Shown here: piece by piece, positions 36,088 through 44,125 of the stretch
How positions within the stretch are numbered: position 1 is the first letter of the stretch
How the letters are laid out: the number at the start of each line of letters is the position of its first letter
Source: Streptosporangium sp. NBC_01495
Lineage (GTDB): Bacteria; Actinomycetota; Actinomycetes; Streptosporangiales; Streptosporangiaceae
Length of the DNA stretch: 64,000 nt
Reading direction: 5' to 3'
Assembly (NCBI RefSeq): GCF_036250735.1
Contig: NZ_CP109430.1
Span: 6,014,001 to 6,078,000, forward strand
Made by a program: the position numbers and the translations under genes
The notes under the pieces: model-generated
The model's input: the letters and a program-made list of their open reading frames with translations, nothing else
Databases searched by the model: none
What the model was told of the DNA's origin: nothing

Positions 36088-38478
36088 GTGATCCGGGTCG
36101 CGGTGCGCGCGGTCGCGGCCCGATGGACGAACATGGCGGGCTCGTTCGCCGCCCTGATGCTCGGTGTCGCGCTGCTGACCACCACCGGACTCGCCCTCGC
36201 GTCGGCCTACGGCGGGCCGGACAGGCCGCCGCGGTGGTACACGGTTCCGGAGATCGTGGTCGCGGGTCCCTCCCAGGCGGGTGGCGGGACCCCGGGGAAC
36301 TCCATGCTGCCGCCCGGCGAGCGAGGCCACATCCCGGCCGAGGCCGTCTCCCGGCTCACCTCTCTCGGCCGGGCGGTGCTGGACCGGTCGGGCTACGCGC
36401 GGCTGGGGAACACGACCGGGGCGCGCCCCTGGTCGGCGGCCTCCCTGCACCGGTTCACCCTGACCGGGAGGGCCCCGGCGGCCGATGACGACATCGTGCT
36501 CACCGCGCCCGCCGATCACCTGCCCGGTGACGTCGTGACCGTGGCCACCGCGGAGGGGCCTCGCCGGTTCACGGTCACCGGGATCGTCCGGACCTCGGCG
36601 CCGCCCGCGCTGTACGTCACCGACCGCGAGGCCGCCCGGCTCGCGCGCGACCGGGTCGTCGCGGTGGCGCTGCCCGGATCCGCGGGCGTGGAGAACGTCC
36701 GCGCCGCGCTCGCCGCATGGCCCGACCTCCGGATCCTCACCGGCGACGCGCGGCGGCTCGCGGAGCCGGACCCCGAGGCGGGCCTGCTGATCGTCGCCGC
36801 GTCACTACTGGGCACGACGGCCGGCATCGCGGCCGTCGTCGCCGCGTTCGTGGTCTCGGGGACCTTCGCCTTCGGCGTGACCCAGCGGCGCCGCGAGTTC
36901 GCCCTGCTGAGGGCCGCCGGGGCGACCCCGCGCCAGACGCGTCGACTGGTGCTCTGGGAGGCCGCGGTCGTCGGCGTACCGGCTGGGCTGAGCGGATGTG
37001 TGGCGGGCGTCGTGGCCGCGCCGGCGTTCACCCACTGGATGGCCCGGGTCGGTCTCGCGCCGGCGGGCTTCGGCGCACACGCCGTCCCGTGGCCTCCGGC
37101 GGTGGCCTTCGGCATCGGTCTCGCCATGGCGGTGGCGGGCGCCTGGTCGGCGGCCAGGCGGGCCGGTGCGATCCGGCCGGTCGAGGCTCTTCGCGAGGCC
37201 ACGGCCGAACGACGCCCGATGACGCGGACCCGGTGGGCGTTCGGCGTGGGCGCTCTCGCGGTGGCGGTGCCGGTCATCCCTCTCCTCCGGTCACCGGAGG
37301 GCAGCGCGTACACGTTCGCCGTGGCCCTGTTACTGATCCTCGGGCTCACCCTGCTCGCCCCGGCCCTCGTGCCGTTCCTGGTGCGCACACCGCCCTTCGC
37401 CGTACGCGGGCCGATCGGGGTGCTCGGCCGGGCGAGCGCCCTGGCGTCCCCCCGGCGCGTCGCGTCCACCGTCGCGCCCGTGCTGGCGACGGTGGGTCTG
37501 GCCGGGGCGGCTCTCTCCGGAATGGCCACCTTCTCGGCCGCCGGAGCCCAGGGCCTTCGTGATCACGTCACCGCGTCGTCGGTGGTGGTTCCCGCCGGGC
37601 GGGCGGCACTGCCGGACAGTCTGACGGGCACGGTCCGGCGGGTGGCGGGTGTCACCGCCGCGGTCCCGGTCAAGGCCGGCATGGCGTACGACCGCGACAA
37701 GGACATGATCCGCCAGCACAGCGCCTGGTTCGTGGACGGTCCCGCCGTACGAGACGTGCTGGCCGTGCCCGTCTCGGCCGGGTCGCTCGCCGAGCTGACC
37801 GGTACGGCGACCGTGGCGCTGTCCCGGTCGATGGGCCTGGCCGTGGGCCGCCGGATGACCCTGTGGCTCGGCGACGGGGCGCTCGTGCGGCTCCGCGTCG
37901 TCGCCGTCTTCGACGACAGGATGGGGCTGCCCACCGTACTGCTGCCCTGGCCCATGGTGGCCGCGCACTCGGCGGTGCCCCTGCCCGACGCCGTCTACCT
38001 GAGCCTGGCCCCCGGCGCGTCCGTGGACGCCGTCGTCCGGCCACTGGGCGGCGTCGTGACGCCGACGAGGGCCCACCTCTCCACGCTGGACGCGGAGTTC
38101 GACCGGTTGAGCCAGATCGCGCTGCTCGCCACGATCGGTATGACTCTCGTCTACACGGGCATCTCCATCGCCAACACCCAGACGATGGGGACCGCGAACC
38201 GGACCGCCGAGCTTTCCGCGCTACGGCTCGCCGGGGCGACCCCCGGGCAGTTGCTGCGGATCGTGGGGTGGGAGGCCGTGCTCGTCCTCGCGATCGGCAC
38301 GCTCCTGGGCGGTGTGGTGACGGCCGCCACCCTCGCGGGCATCGGCATCGCCCTCGGACCCGTCACGTCCTCGATGCCGATCGTCGTGCCGTGGCCGCCA
38401 CTGCTCACGATCATCGGTGGCTGCGCCGTCCTGACGCTCACCTTCAGTTTGGTTCCCGTGATACGGGTCGTTCGATGA
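36088..38478 (+). CDS. FtsX-family ABC permease
   Basis: This 796-residue permease has two FtsX domains. The N-terminal membrane helix (FAALMLGVALLTTTGLALA) leads to an extracytoplasmic MacB-like region. Helices follow around LLIVAASLLGTTAGIAAVVAAFVVSG, the ABC-coupling motif RRREFALLRAAGATPRQTRRL, VVGVPAGLSGCVAGVVAAP and a second set near the end (IALLATIGMTLVYTGISIANTQTMGTANR ... ELSALRLAGATPGQLLRIVGWEAVLVLAIGTLLG). The GTG start at 36088 has GGAGGTGAC upstream. It exports peptides, lipids or drugs, or acts as a sensor partner for the kinase. Confidence 0.9.
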   Translation: MIRVAVRAVAARWTNMAGSFAALMLGVALLTTTGLALASAYGGPDRPPRWYTVPEIVVAGPSQAGGGTPGNSMLPPGERGHIPAEAVSRLTSLGRAVLDRSGYARLGNTTGARPWSAASLHRFTLTGRAPAADDDIVLTAPADHLPGDVVTVATAEGPRRFTVTGIVRTSAPPALYVTDREAARLARDRVVAVALPGSAGVENVRAALAAWPDLRILTGDARRLAEPDPEAGLLIVAASLLGTTAGIAAVVAAFVVSGTFAFGVTQRRREFALLRAAGATPRQTRRLVLWEAAVVGVPAGLSGCVAGVVAAPAFTHWMARVGLAPAGFGAHAVPWPPAVAFGIGLAMAVAGAWSAARRAGAIRPVEALREATAERRPMTRTRWAFGVGALAVAVPVIPLLRSPEGSAYTFAVALLLILGLTLLAPALVPFLVRTPPFAVRGPIGVLGRASALASPRRVASTVAPVLATVGLAGAALSGMATFSAAGAQGLRDHVTASSVVVPAGRAALPDSLTGTVRRVAGVTAAVPVKAGMAYDRDKDMIRQHSAWFVDGPAVRDVLAVPVSAGSLAELTGTATVALSRSMGLAVGRRMTLWLGDGALVRLRVVAVFDDRMGLPTVLLPWPMVAAHSAVPLPDAVYLSLAPGASVDAVVRPLGGVVTPTRAHLSTLDAEFDRLSQIALLATIGMTLVYTGISIANTQTMGTANRTAELSALRLAGATPGQLLRIVGWEAVLVLAIGTLLGGVVTAATLAGIGIALGPVTSSMPIVVPWPPLLTIIGGCAVLTLTFSLVPVIRVVR

Positions 38479-38734
38479 CCCATCGACTCGTCCGGCCAGG
38501 TCAGGTAGCTTTCCCCGTTGCCGGCCTCCCGGCCGGACCGCTCGGCCGGACCGCTCGGCCGGCTCCCGGAGGGCGTCCTCGCCCACAAAATGTGATCATG
38601 ACATCCGTGTACAGGTCATGACCGTCCTCGGTTCAATGGTGCGGGAGTGCGCCGGGTTCCCGCCGAATCGCAGAACGGCACCAGAGGCGGGAGTGGCTGG
38701 AACCATCGAACCGGCTTGAGGTTAGGGGCCTGAA

Positions 38735-38900
38735 GTGCTGCGTCGTCGTGTCAGGAACGTGGTGGAACCGCGAGCCGCGGAGCGGGACCGCGCGGAGGCC
38801 GCCCGCTCCTATGCCACCCGGTTGTTCACCGAGGCTCGCGAGGAGCTCAACCGCGCCGACGCGAAGGCTCAGGTGCTGCTCGGGGTCGTGGGGATCGGGC
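38735..38900 (+). pseudogene. truncated Pycsar-effector-like (PycTM / DUF5706) membrane protein
   Basis: A GTG at 38735 opens a frame whose first ~55 residues contain AARSYATRLFTEAREELNRADAKAQVLLGVVGIG. This is the pre-helix plus first membrane-helix start characteristic of PycTM-type effectors ('L.RAD.KA..LLG..GI'). Homology stops at about 38896 in the middle of the first helix. The frame continues only as antisense sequence of the next gene. I read it as the 5' remnant of a former immune-effector-like gene. The link to Pycsar is by pattern recognition only. Confidence 0.5.
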
Positions 38901-38950
38901 GGACCACCGGCCGGTCCGCCCCTGTCGTCCCGGCCGGGCCGGTTTCCCTG

Positions 38951-39817
38951 TCAGGCGTGGGCGAGGTGCCGGACCGCCTGGCGGTCGTGGCCGAGGGCCC
39001 GGGTGGCGATGAGGATCGACGTCGCCACGCTGACCGCCGCGCTCGCCGCCACCGCCGTCGCGAAGGAGCCGGTGACTCCCTCGGCGCCCATGAGCATCAG
39101 GACGGCGATCGGCAGCCAGGCCAGGGCGGTGGCCCAGCCGGCCACGGCGAGCAACCGGCCGGCGGTACGGACACCGGGGGCGAGCATGGGATCCCCGGCC
39201 GCCGTCGAGGGCAGCCCCAGGAGGAAGGCGAGCATTATCGGCACGAAGAACCCGCCGGTCATGGCGTTGCCGAACACTCCCATCGGAAATCCGACGTCCA
39301 TGAACACCATGCTCACGTACAGCCACCCGATCAGTCCCGCCGGTAACAGGCACACGGGGGCGAAGGCGATCACCCCGTAGGGGGCGAAAAGCTCGCTGCG
39401 CCTGACCACCCTCACCGTGTTCACCAGCAGCGGGATCATCGCGAGCACGGCGATCATCGGCGCCATCGTGAACGCGGCGGTGCTCACGCCGGCCAGCGAC
39501 TCCGCGATCGGCCCGTGCTCCCGGGCGTGCGACCACGTCGCCTCCAGGCTGGACATCTGGCGGATGCCGGGATTCCAGAGATAGATGAGCGCGATGCCGC
39601 CGGCGGTCAGCACGGCGGCGGGCGGAATTCGCATGGCGGAACCTCCTGGGATCAGGTCACGGTTGACACGGGCGTCGAACGCGCCCGCGAGGAGATCGGC
39701 CACCGTGCGAAACCGCACCGGGCGCGCCTCGACCAGCTCTCGGACCTCCTCCTCGTAGCGCCTGCGCCACACCTTGGGATAGAGCCGCAGCGCTCCGACG
39801 GCCAGCGCCCGCATCAT
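38951..39817 (-). CDS. polytopic membrane protein under PadR control
   Basis: This 288-residue protein has a cytosolic N-terminus (LYPKVWRRRYEEEVRELVEARP), a pattern I associate with membrane proteins encoded directly after PadR regulators. About seven membrane segments follow (for example IPPAAVLTAGGIALIYLW, TMAPMIAVLAMIPLLVNTV, VIAFAPVCLLPAGLIGWLYV, VPIMLAFLLGL, LLAVAGWATALAWLPIAVLM). Its ATG overlaps the PadR stop (ATGA at 39817-39814). Function is unknown. Confidence 0.78.
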   Translation of the reverse strand: MMRALAVGALRLYPKVWRRRYEEEVRELVEARPVRFRTVADLLAGAFDARVNRDLIPGGSAMRIPPAAVLTAGGIALIYLWNPGIRQMSSLEATWSHAREHGPIAESLAGVSTAAFTMAPMIAVLAMIPLLVNTVRVVRRSELFAPYGVIAFAPVCLLPAGLIGWLYVSMVFMDVGFPMGVFGNAMTGGFFVPIMLAFLLGLPSTAAGDPMLAPGVRTAGRLLAVAGWATALAWLPIAVLMLMGAEGVTGSFATAVAASAAVSVATSILIATRALGHDRQAVRHLAHA

Positions 39818-40143
39818 GACAATCCCCAGGCGACCTCAGCGCGCCTGGCGCCCGTCCGCTCGATCCGGCGCAGCGTCGCGAGCTGCTCGGTGAGCGCGCC
39901 TCTGCCGCTCTCCGTGAGCCGGTACGGCTTGCGGCGCTCGTCGGAGGCGACCTGCTCGATCCAGCCGCGCTCCTCCAGGCGCATGAGCGCCCCGTAGAGG
40001 GTGCCGGGCTCCAGAGCCGTCCCGGAGAACTCCTCGATGTCCTGGATCATCCGGTAGCCGTGCTTGTCGCCCTCGGCGAGGCTGACGAGCACGAGCAGTG
40101 CCACGTCGGTGAAGCGCCCGAGATCCTGTGTTCGACGTCCCAT
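39814..40143 (-). CDS. PadR-family transcriptional regulator
   Basis: This 109-residue winged-helix repressor has the core FTDVALLVLVSLAEGDKHGYRMIQDIEEF, the recognition region LEPGTLYGALMRLEERGWIEQV and the wing RRKPYRLTESGRGALTEQL. It is translationally coupled to the membrane protein gene it probably represses. Its own promoter contains an inverted repeat. Confidence 0.92.
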   Translation of the reverse strand: MGRRTQDLGRFTDVALLVLVSLAEGDKHGYRMIQDIEEFSGTALEPGTLYGALMRLEERGWIEQVASDERRKPYRLTESGRGALTEQLATLRRIERTGARRAEVAWGLS

Positions 40144-40175
40144 ATACTCAGTAAAACTTAGTAAGTTGGACTAAG
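40144..40175. promoter_or_regulatory. putative PadR operator/promoter
   Basis: CTTAGT (40157-40162) and ACTAAG (40170-40175) form a 6-7-6 inverted repeat just upstream of padR, preceded by a related ACTCAGT at 40146-40152. AT-rich dyads with TACT/AGTA-type arms are usual PadR sites. Confidence 0.5.
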
Positions 40176-40304
40176 CAAGAGGTCGCGGGACAGCCCACGA
40201 AAGGGCGCCGGTACACCGGCCGGTGGTGACCGGATCCGGCCATACCGGCAACGGTGAACGTGCCGGGAGGATGCCTGCGGTCAACGCAATGGGAAGGCGC
40301 CGGC

Positions 40305-40514
40305 ATGAGTGACGTTCTTGCCGGCGACGACGCGGGCGACGCGTTGGTGGCGTTCCATCGGGTCACCGAGGAGACCCGTTTCGACGACGCGCCGCTGCCG
40401 CTCACGCTGGTGGCGCTCTGGCACGGCGACCGGACGCGTTCAAACGCTGGACGTCGTGCTGGGCCGGCTGGCGAGGGACCAGACGGTCGCAGCACCCGGA
40501 GCCTCAGGCAATAG
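40305..40514 (+). pseudogene. truncated NUDIX-hydrolase-like fragment
   Basis: An ATG at 40305 (MSDVLAGDDAGDALVAFHRV) opens a short frame containing TRFDDAPLPLTLVALWHGDR, which resembles the first strand region of actinobacterial NUDIX proteins ('PLPLTLVALW.GDRVLMVF'). The NUDIX box that should follow is absent. After HGDR the frame turns into Arg/Gly-rich filler and stops at 40514. It is probably a gene fragment. No other gene is visible in 40176-40597. Confidence 0.4.
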
Positions 40515-40597
40515 CCGAGCAGTCCACATAAAGCTATCCGTCCGCCGACCGAATAATAGACTTTTCGAGCACAGGCATCCAGTGGCTTCATATTGTG

Positions 40598-41581
40598 ATG
40601 GCGGATGTCTCGGAGCTTCTCGGCCAGCTTTTCGCGATCTTCGCCACCTGGCTGGATTCGGTCAGTCCGATACCTTGGCCACTGATCCTCGGGCTTCTCT
40701 TCCTTCCTTTCGTCGCCGTACTAAGAATCACACTTTGGGTACTGCGCGGACGCGTGTGGCCGGTAGCCTGCAAGTATTACCACACCCAGCAGCGACGTTC
40801 GGACAAGCCCTGCAGGACCATCGTTCCCGGCGAGTGGAAATACTGCAGACACCACAAGAAGCCGGGGCGGGTGATGTCGGACAAGCACGTTGTTGTAAAA
40901 ATACCGCGCTGGCAGACCAAGACGCACAGTGGCCGACTCGTCGACAGAGCGGATATCAGGGGTGTCGGTTTCGTCTCGCTTCTTTCCAACCGTGAGACCT
41001 TCCTTTTCTATAAGGGGGTCGCGAAACGTCCACTCTACGTATTCACACGCCTGCCCGAGCTTGGAGCGAGCTGGCGCGACGGCTGGACGCAACTACGCGA
41101 ACTGCGCCCAAAGGACATCATCCGAAGGGCACCTCCGAGCACGAACGCGCCAAGTGGTGTCGCCGACCGGATGCCCAGGGTGGTCCGGGCAACGCGTCTC
41201 ACGTTGGGGGCGTTCGCCTTCGGACTCGGACTGGTCGGCGCTTCGATCATCTCTGAAGGTGGATGGCGGGCCGGATATCAATACGGGGCAGTCGCGGCCT
41301 TTGTTCTTGCCTGGGAGGCCATCCGCTTCGGGGTCTGGAAGAGTCCCGAGGACGAGGAGCGGTGGCTGCGAGCCGCGTTGGCCGACACCGGCAAGGCCGT
41401 TGCCGTCCTGCTCGGACTCGCACTGATGGGCGGCGTGGTCACGCAGATCGGGGACGCCGTCGCGACGCCCCCAGCCGCGGCCCGGCCGTACGCCATCGCA
41501 GAAACACTGCCCTCCAGCCGCGTGGCCGACGGCCCGAGTATGGATTCTCCGCATCAGCTCGAAGGGGGAGGCCGGCCATGA
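40598..41581 (+). CDS. orphan membrane protein with Cys/His-rich loop
   Basis: I do not recognise this 327-residue protein. An N-terminal membrane helix (PWPLILGLLFLPFVAVLRITLWVL) is followed by a Cys/His-rich segment (ACKYYHTQQRRSDKPC ... GEWKYCRHHKKPG) that could hold a metal. A soluble mixed domain follows, then three helices near the C-terminus (LTLGAFAFGLGLVGASIIS, YGAVAAFVLAWEAIRFG, AVAVLLGLALMGGVVTQIG). Its base composition looks less GC-rich than its neighbours. No clear ribosome site precedes the GTG/ATG pair at 40595/40598. Its 3' end overlaps the next, convergent gene by ~140 bp. Confidence 0.55.
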   Translation: MADVSELLGQLFAIFATWLDSVSPIPWPLILGLLFLPFVAVLRITLWVLRGRVWPVACKYYHTQQRRSDKPCRTIVPGEWKYCRHHKKPGRVMSDKHVVVKIPRWQTKTHSGRLVDRADIRGVGFVSLLSNRETFLFYKGVAKRPLYVFTRLPELGASWRDGWTQLRELRPKDIIRRAPPSTNAPSGVADRMPRVVRATRLTLGAFAFGLGLVGASIISEGGWRAGYQYGAVAAFVLAWEAIRFGVWKSPEDEERWLRAALADTGKAVAVLLGLALMGGVVTQIGDAVATPPAAARPYAIAETLPSSRVADGPSMDSPHQLEGGGRP

Positions 41582-42086
41582 CCTTGTCGTAGTGAGTTCG
41601 GGTCTCCTTCTCCGCGTACTGGCACAGATTTCCGTTCTGAGGATCCCAGTACCAGACGAGCCGCGGATTCTGCAGAAGCCTGAGGAAAAATCCTTCGACA
41701 TCCTGCAGAAAACCAAGACGCTGCTTCTCGCCCGCGCGGTGGGCCTGGTTTTGCTCATAGAGATTTTGCTCGAACATCTCAAAGATCCGCACGGCCACGG
41801 CTCGTTCGAGGAGCAACAGTCGTTCCTGCTCGTTGGCGGAAACCCTACCGACCGCCCGGTGAACCGCCTCGAACTGGATGGCGTAATTCTCGGGCATCTC
41901 CAACAGATGCGCGGCCTCCCAGTGCTCGATGCGCAGGGTCGTGAGCTGACCGAACGCCTGGTAGACACTCTGTATCGTCGCAGAGTGCGCGCTGCGGCGC
42001 TGAACAACCAGCGCCACGACCAGCGCAAGCACCGCGATAGGCAGGGCCAGCGCCTGTGCGATGTCACCGACGACTTCGGTTAACAC
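41439..42086 (-). CDS. orphan membrane-anchored protein
   Basis: This 215-residue protein starts with GTG at 42086. A single N-terminal helix (ALALPIAVLALVVALVVQRR) anchors a helical domain containing SVYQAFGQLTTLRIEHWEAAHLLEMPENYAIQFEAVHRAV and EQERLLLLERAVAVRIFEMFEQNLYEQNQA. The pattern resembles small actinobacterial proteins of unknown function with a membrane anchor plus a four-helix body. The last ~50 residues are Arg-rich and antisense to the neighbouring gene, so the true end may be functionally earlier. No function is assigned. Confidence 0.5.
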   Translation of the reverse strand: MLTEVVGDIAQALALPIAVLALVVALVVQRRSAHSATIQSVYQAFGQLTTLRIEHWEAAHLLEMPENYAIQFEAVHRAVGRVSANEQERLLLLERAVAVRIFEMFEQNLYEQNQAHRAGEKQRLGFLQDVEGFFLRLLQNPRLVWYWDPQNGNLCQYAEKETRTHYDKVMAGLPLRADAENPYSGRRPRGWRAVFLRWRTAGPRLGASRRRPRSA

Positions 42087-42169
42087 TCTCGCCTACACCG
42101 TTAAATTCCAGGGTCTTTGACACAGCAGCTTACGCCGTTCCCGAACTCGTCACCATATGTCTTTCAGGG

Positions 42170-42221
42170 GTGCACGGTATGTGGGTGCCGGAACATGTTC
42201 CGGCACCCACATACCGTGCAC
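42170..42221. repeat. perfect 52-bp palindrome with no loop
   Basis: From GTGCACGGTATGTGGGTGCC (42170 onward) to its exact reverse complement ending at 42221, the two 26-bp arms meet at 42195/42196 inside GAACATGTTC with no mismatch and no spacer. A shorter outer pair, ATATGTC near 42155 and GACATAT near 42239, may belong to the same structure. It lies in the 42087-42366 gap, and no gene is apparent there. Confidence 0.95.
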
Positions 42222-42366
42222 GGTCAACGACGAAACGCCGACATATCGACCCGCCTTCTCTCCACCGCCAGGAAAGGCCGACGAGGGTTTCGACGCCCGG
42301 CGTGCCCACGTGCGGCCACACCCACCCCGATGGCCGGTCGGACCACGGATTCGGTGGAGCAGAGGC

Positions 42367-43098
42367 TCAGAGTCCGAGCTTGGACAGTTCGTCGCTGGTG
42401 AAGGTGAGCTTCACGACGGGGGAGGTCTCGTCACTCATGAAGGCGTAGAAATCAAAGTCCCAGAAAGGGTTGGGAGACTCACCCGGAACGGCGTCCTTGA
42501 CCCCCTGGACGCCCGGTGTGCCGCTCTTGTGGCGGGCGTACCACTGGTCGATGAAAAAGCAGTCGGAACCGTAGGTCTTGATGTTGCCCACATCGCCTTC
42601 GTCGCGTCCCACGACGACGTAGGCGTGCCCGGCGCCCCCGGTGGTGTCGCGGAAGTTGATCAGTTCCACCTTGACGCCCGAGCCGAGCAGCTTGGGCTGG
42701 TCGGCGAGCATCCCGATGACGCAGCAGGCGAAGAGCGTGCAGTTGGCGCTGGCGAGCCCGCGATAGTTGGCCCGCCCGGTCGCGACGTACTTGCCCTTGA
42801 TCTTCTCGCGGGCCTCGGCGAACGTGACCTGGGTCACCGGCCCGCCGAGGCCCGCCTCCCTGCCGATCGCCGGCAGGCGCACGGGCTTGAGGTCGGAGAA
42901 CTGCTGACCGTCGGGAATGATCTCTGGAACGTTCCCGCCACCGGCCGCGACTTCCAGCTTCTTGATGACGACGTCGTCGTCCAGCAGCTGCGGCCAGGGG
43001 TTCCACAGCTTGGCCGTGGTCATCTTCGTCTTGCCGATCGCCGCCTGCACGGCTGCCATCCGCGTCTGCTTGGGGGTCGCGTGCGTGGTCTGGCTCAT
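42367..43098 (-). CDS. unknown protein, possible papain-like cysteine peptidase/transglutaminase fold
   Basis: This 243-residue protein starts at the ATG at 43098 with GGGAG upstream; the frame is open to 43146. There is no confident family. Three segments are spaced like a Cys-His-Asp triad: Cys120 in GLASANCTLFACC, His158 in GGAGHAYVVVGRD and Asp184 in DCFFIDQWYARH. The GHAYVVV...(x)D.W order is common in papain-like bacterial enzymes and toxins. There is no signal peptide. It is the last gene on the minus strand of the encapsulin-cluster run, 132 bp downstream of the racemase. Confidence 0.55.
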   Translation of the reverse strand: MSQTTHATPKQTRMAAVQAAIGKTKMTTAKLWNPWPQLLDDDVVIKKLEVAAGGGNVPEIIPDGQQFSDLKPVRLPAIGREAGLGGPVTQVTFAEAREKIKGKYVATGRANYRGLASANCTLFACCVIGMLADQPKLLGSGVKVELINFRDTTGGAGHAYVVVGRDEGDVGNIKTYGSDCFFIDQWYARHKSGTPGVQGVKDAVPGESPNPFWDFDFYAFMSDETSPVVKLTFTSDELSKLGL

Positions 43099-43230
43099 GA
43101 TGATCTCCCAATCACTTTTCCGAAGGAACCATGACACTTCCACCACGTTTTCCCGGTGACAACGAGATGGCCTCTTGTGGCCAGGACGATGGCGTCCGTG
43201 GGGATCCGGGCGGCCTCCGTCCGGTCGCGG

Positions 43231-43971
43231 TCACGTGTTCCCGACGGTGCCGGAGGTGCCGAAGGGGCTGCGGGTCAGGCTCCGGTGGACCATCTGGGTG
43301 AGCGTCACGATGTCGAAGACCGGCATGCCGAGCCGCGCCTGGATCTCGTGCGCGTAGGGCACCACGTCGGTGCACTCGATGACGAGTGCTCCCATGTCCG
43401 GGTTCTCCTTCGCCAGCCGTTCGGTCTGGCTCAGCACCTCGCGGCCCAGGCGGTCGGCGTCGAGTTCGGCTCGCCGCCCTTCGAGCATCACCTCACGGAA
43501 CTCCGGCTGGTCCTCCAGGCCCGCGACGCAGACCGGGACGTGCTCGGCACCGACCGCCTCCAGGTGGCGCCGGGTGAGGGAGGGCTTCCTGGCGACCAGC
43601 AATCCGACCTTCCGGTCCGAGCGGATCATGCGGTGGACCATGGGCAGCTGGATCAGGCTTGAGGCGTGGAGCGGGACGTTGACCGCGTCGGCCAGCTGCC
43701 GCTGGAAGATGGCGAGGAAGCCGCAGGCACCGGTGATGGCCGCCGCGCCCCGCGCCTCGAGTTCCCGCGCGGCCTGGATGAACGGGTCGAGCAGGCTCGG
43801 GTCGGCCTGGGTCACCACGCGCTCCGCCGTCGCGCCGTCCACGACCCGGTAGATGACGGGGAAGTCGAAGGTGGCCCGGTTGCGGATGTGCCCCGGGATC
43901 TTGGTGAAGTCGGTGTCGCAGCAGAGGACGCCGATCGCGACATCGCGCGTCGTGTCCGTCTCGGTTGCCAT
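43231..43971 (-). CDS. aspartate/glutamate/hydantoin racemase family protein
   Basis: This 246-residue two-cysteine racemase has catalytic Cys83 in AAAITGACGFLAIFQ and Cys200 in GALVIECTDVVPYA. The N-terminus IGVLCCDTDFTKIPGHIRN and the VPLHASSLIQLPMV region fit the Asp/Glu racemase superfamily. The substrate is not predictable. A GGAGG lies ~6 nt before the ATG at 43971. It probably once followed the flavoenzyme gene in one transcript; an IS element now separates them. It could supply a D-configured or racemised building block. Confidence 0.85.
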   Translation of the reverse strand: MATETDTTRDVAIGVLCCDTDFTKIPGHIRNRATFDFPVIYRVVDGATAERVVTQADPSLLDPFIQAARELEARGAAAITGACGFLAIFQRQLADAVNVPLHASSLIQLPMVHRMIRSDRKVGLLVARKPSLTRRHLEAVGAEHVPVCVAGLEDQPEFREVMLEGRRAELDADRLGREVLSQTERLAKENPDMGALVIECTDVVPYAHEIQARLGMPVFDIVTLTQMVHRSLTRSPFGTSGTVGNT

Positions 43972-44125
43972 CAGATCCTCCGGAGGGGACCGTCGCCTTT
44001 GGGCGACGGGGGAATCGGGAGAGGTAGGGCCGCCAAGGCCCGAGCGTGTCCTGGCCGGTCAGGTCTGCGCATTGGAGATCTCCGATCGTCGCGCATTAGA
44101 TGGATGGCGTTGTTGTATTGATCGT

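Noticed and set aside
42130..43134. Frames crossing the palindrome that repeat the peptide RYVGAGTCSGTHIPCT
   Set aside because: The repeated peptide arises from the palindrome being read in both directions; these are not genes.
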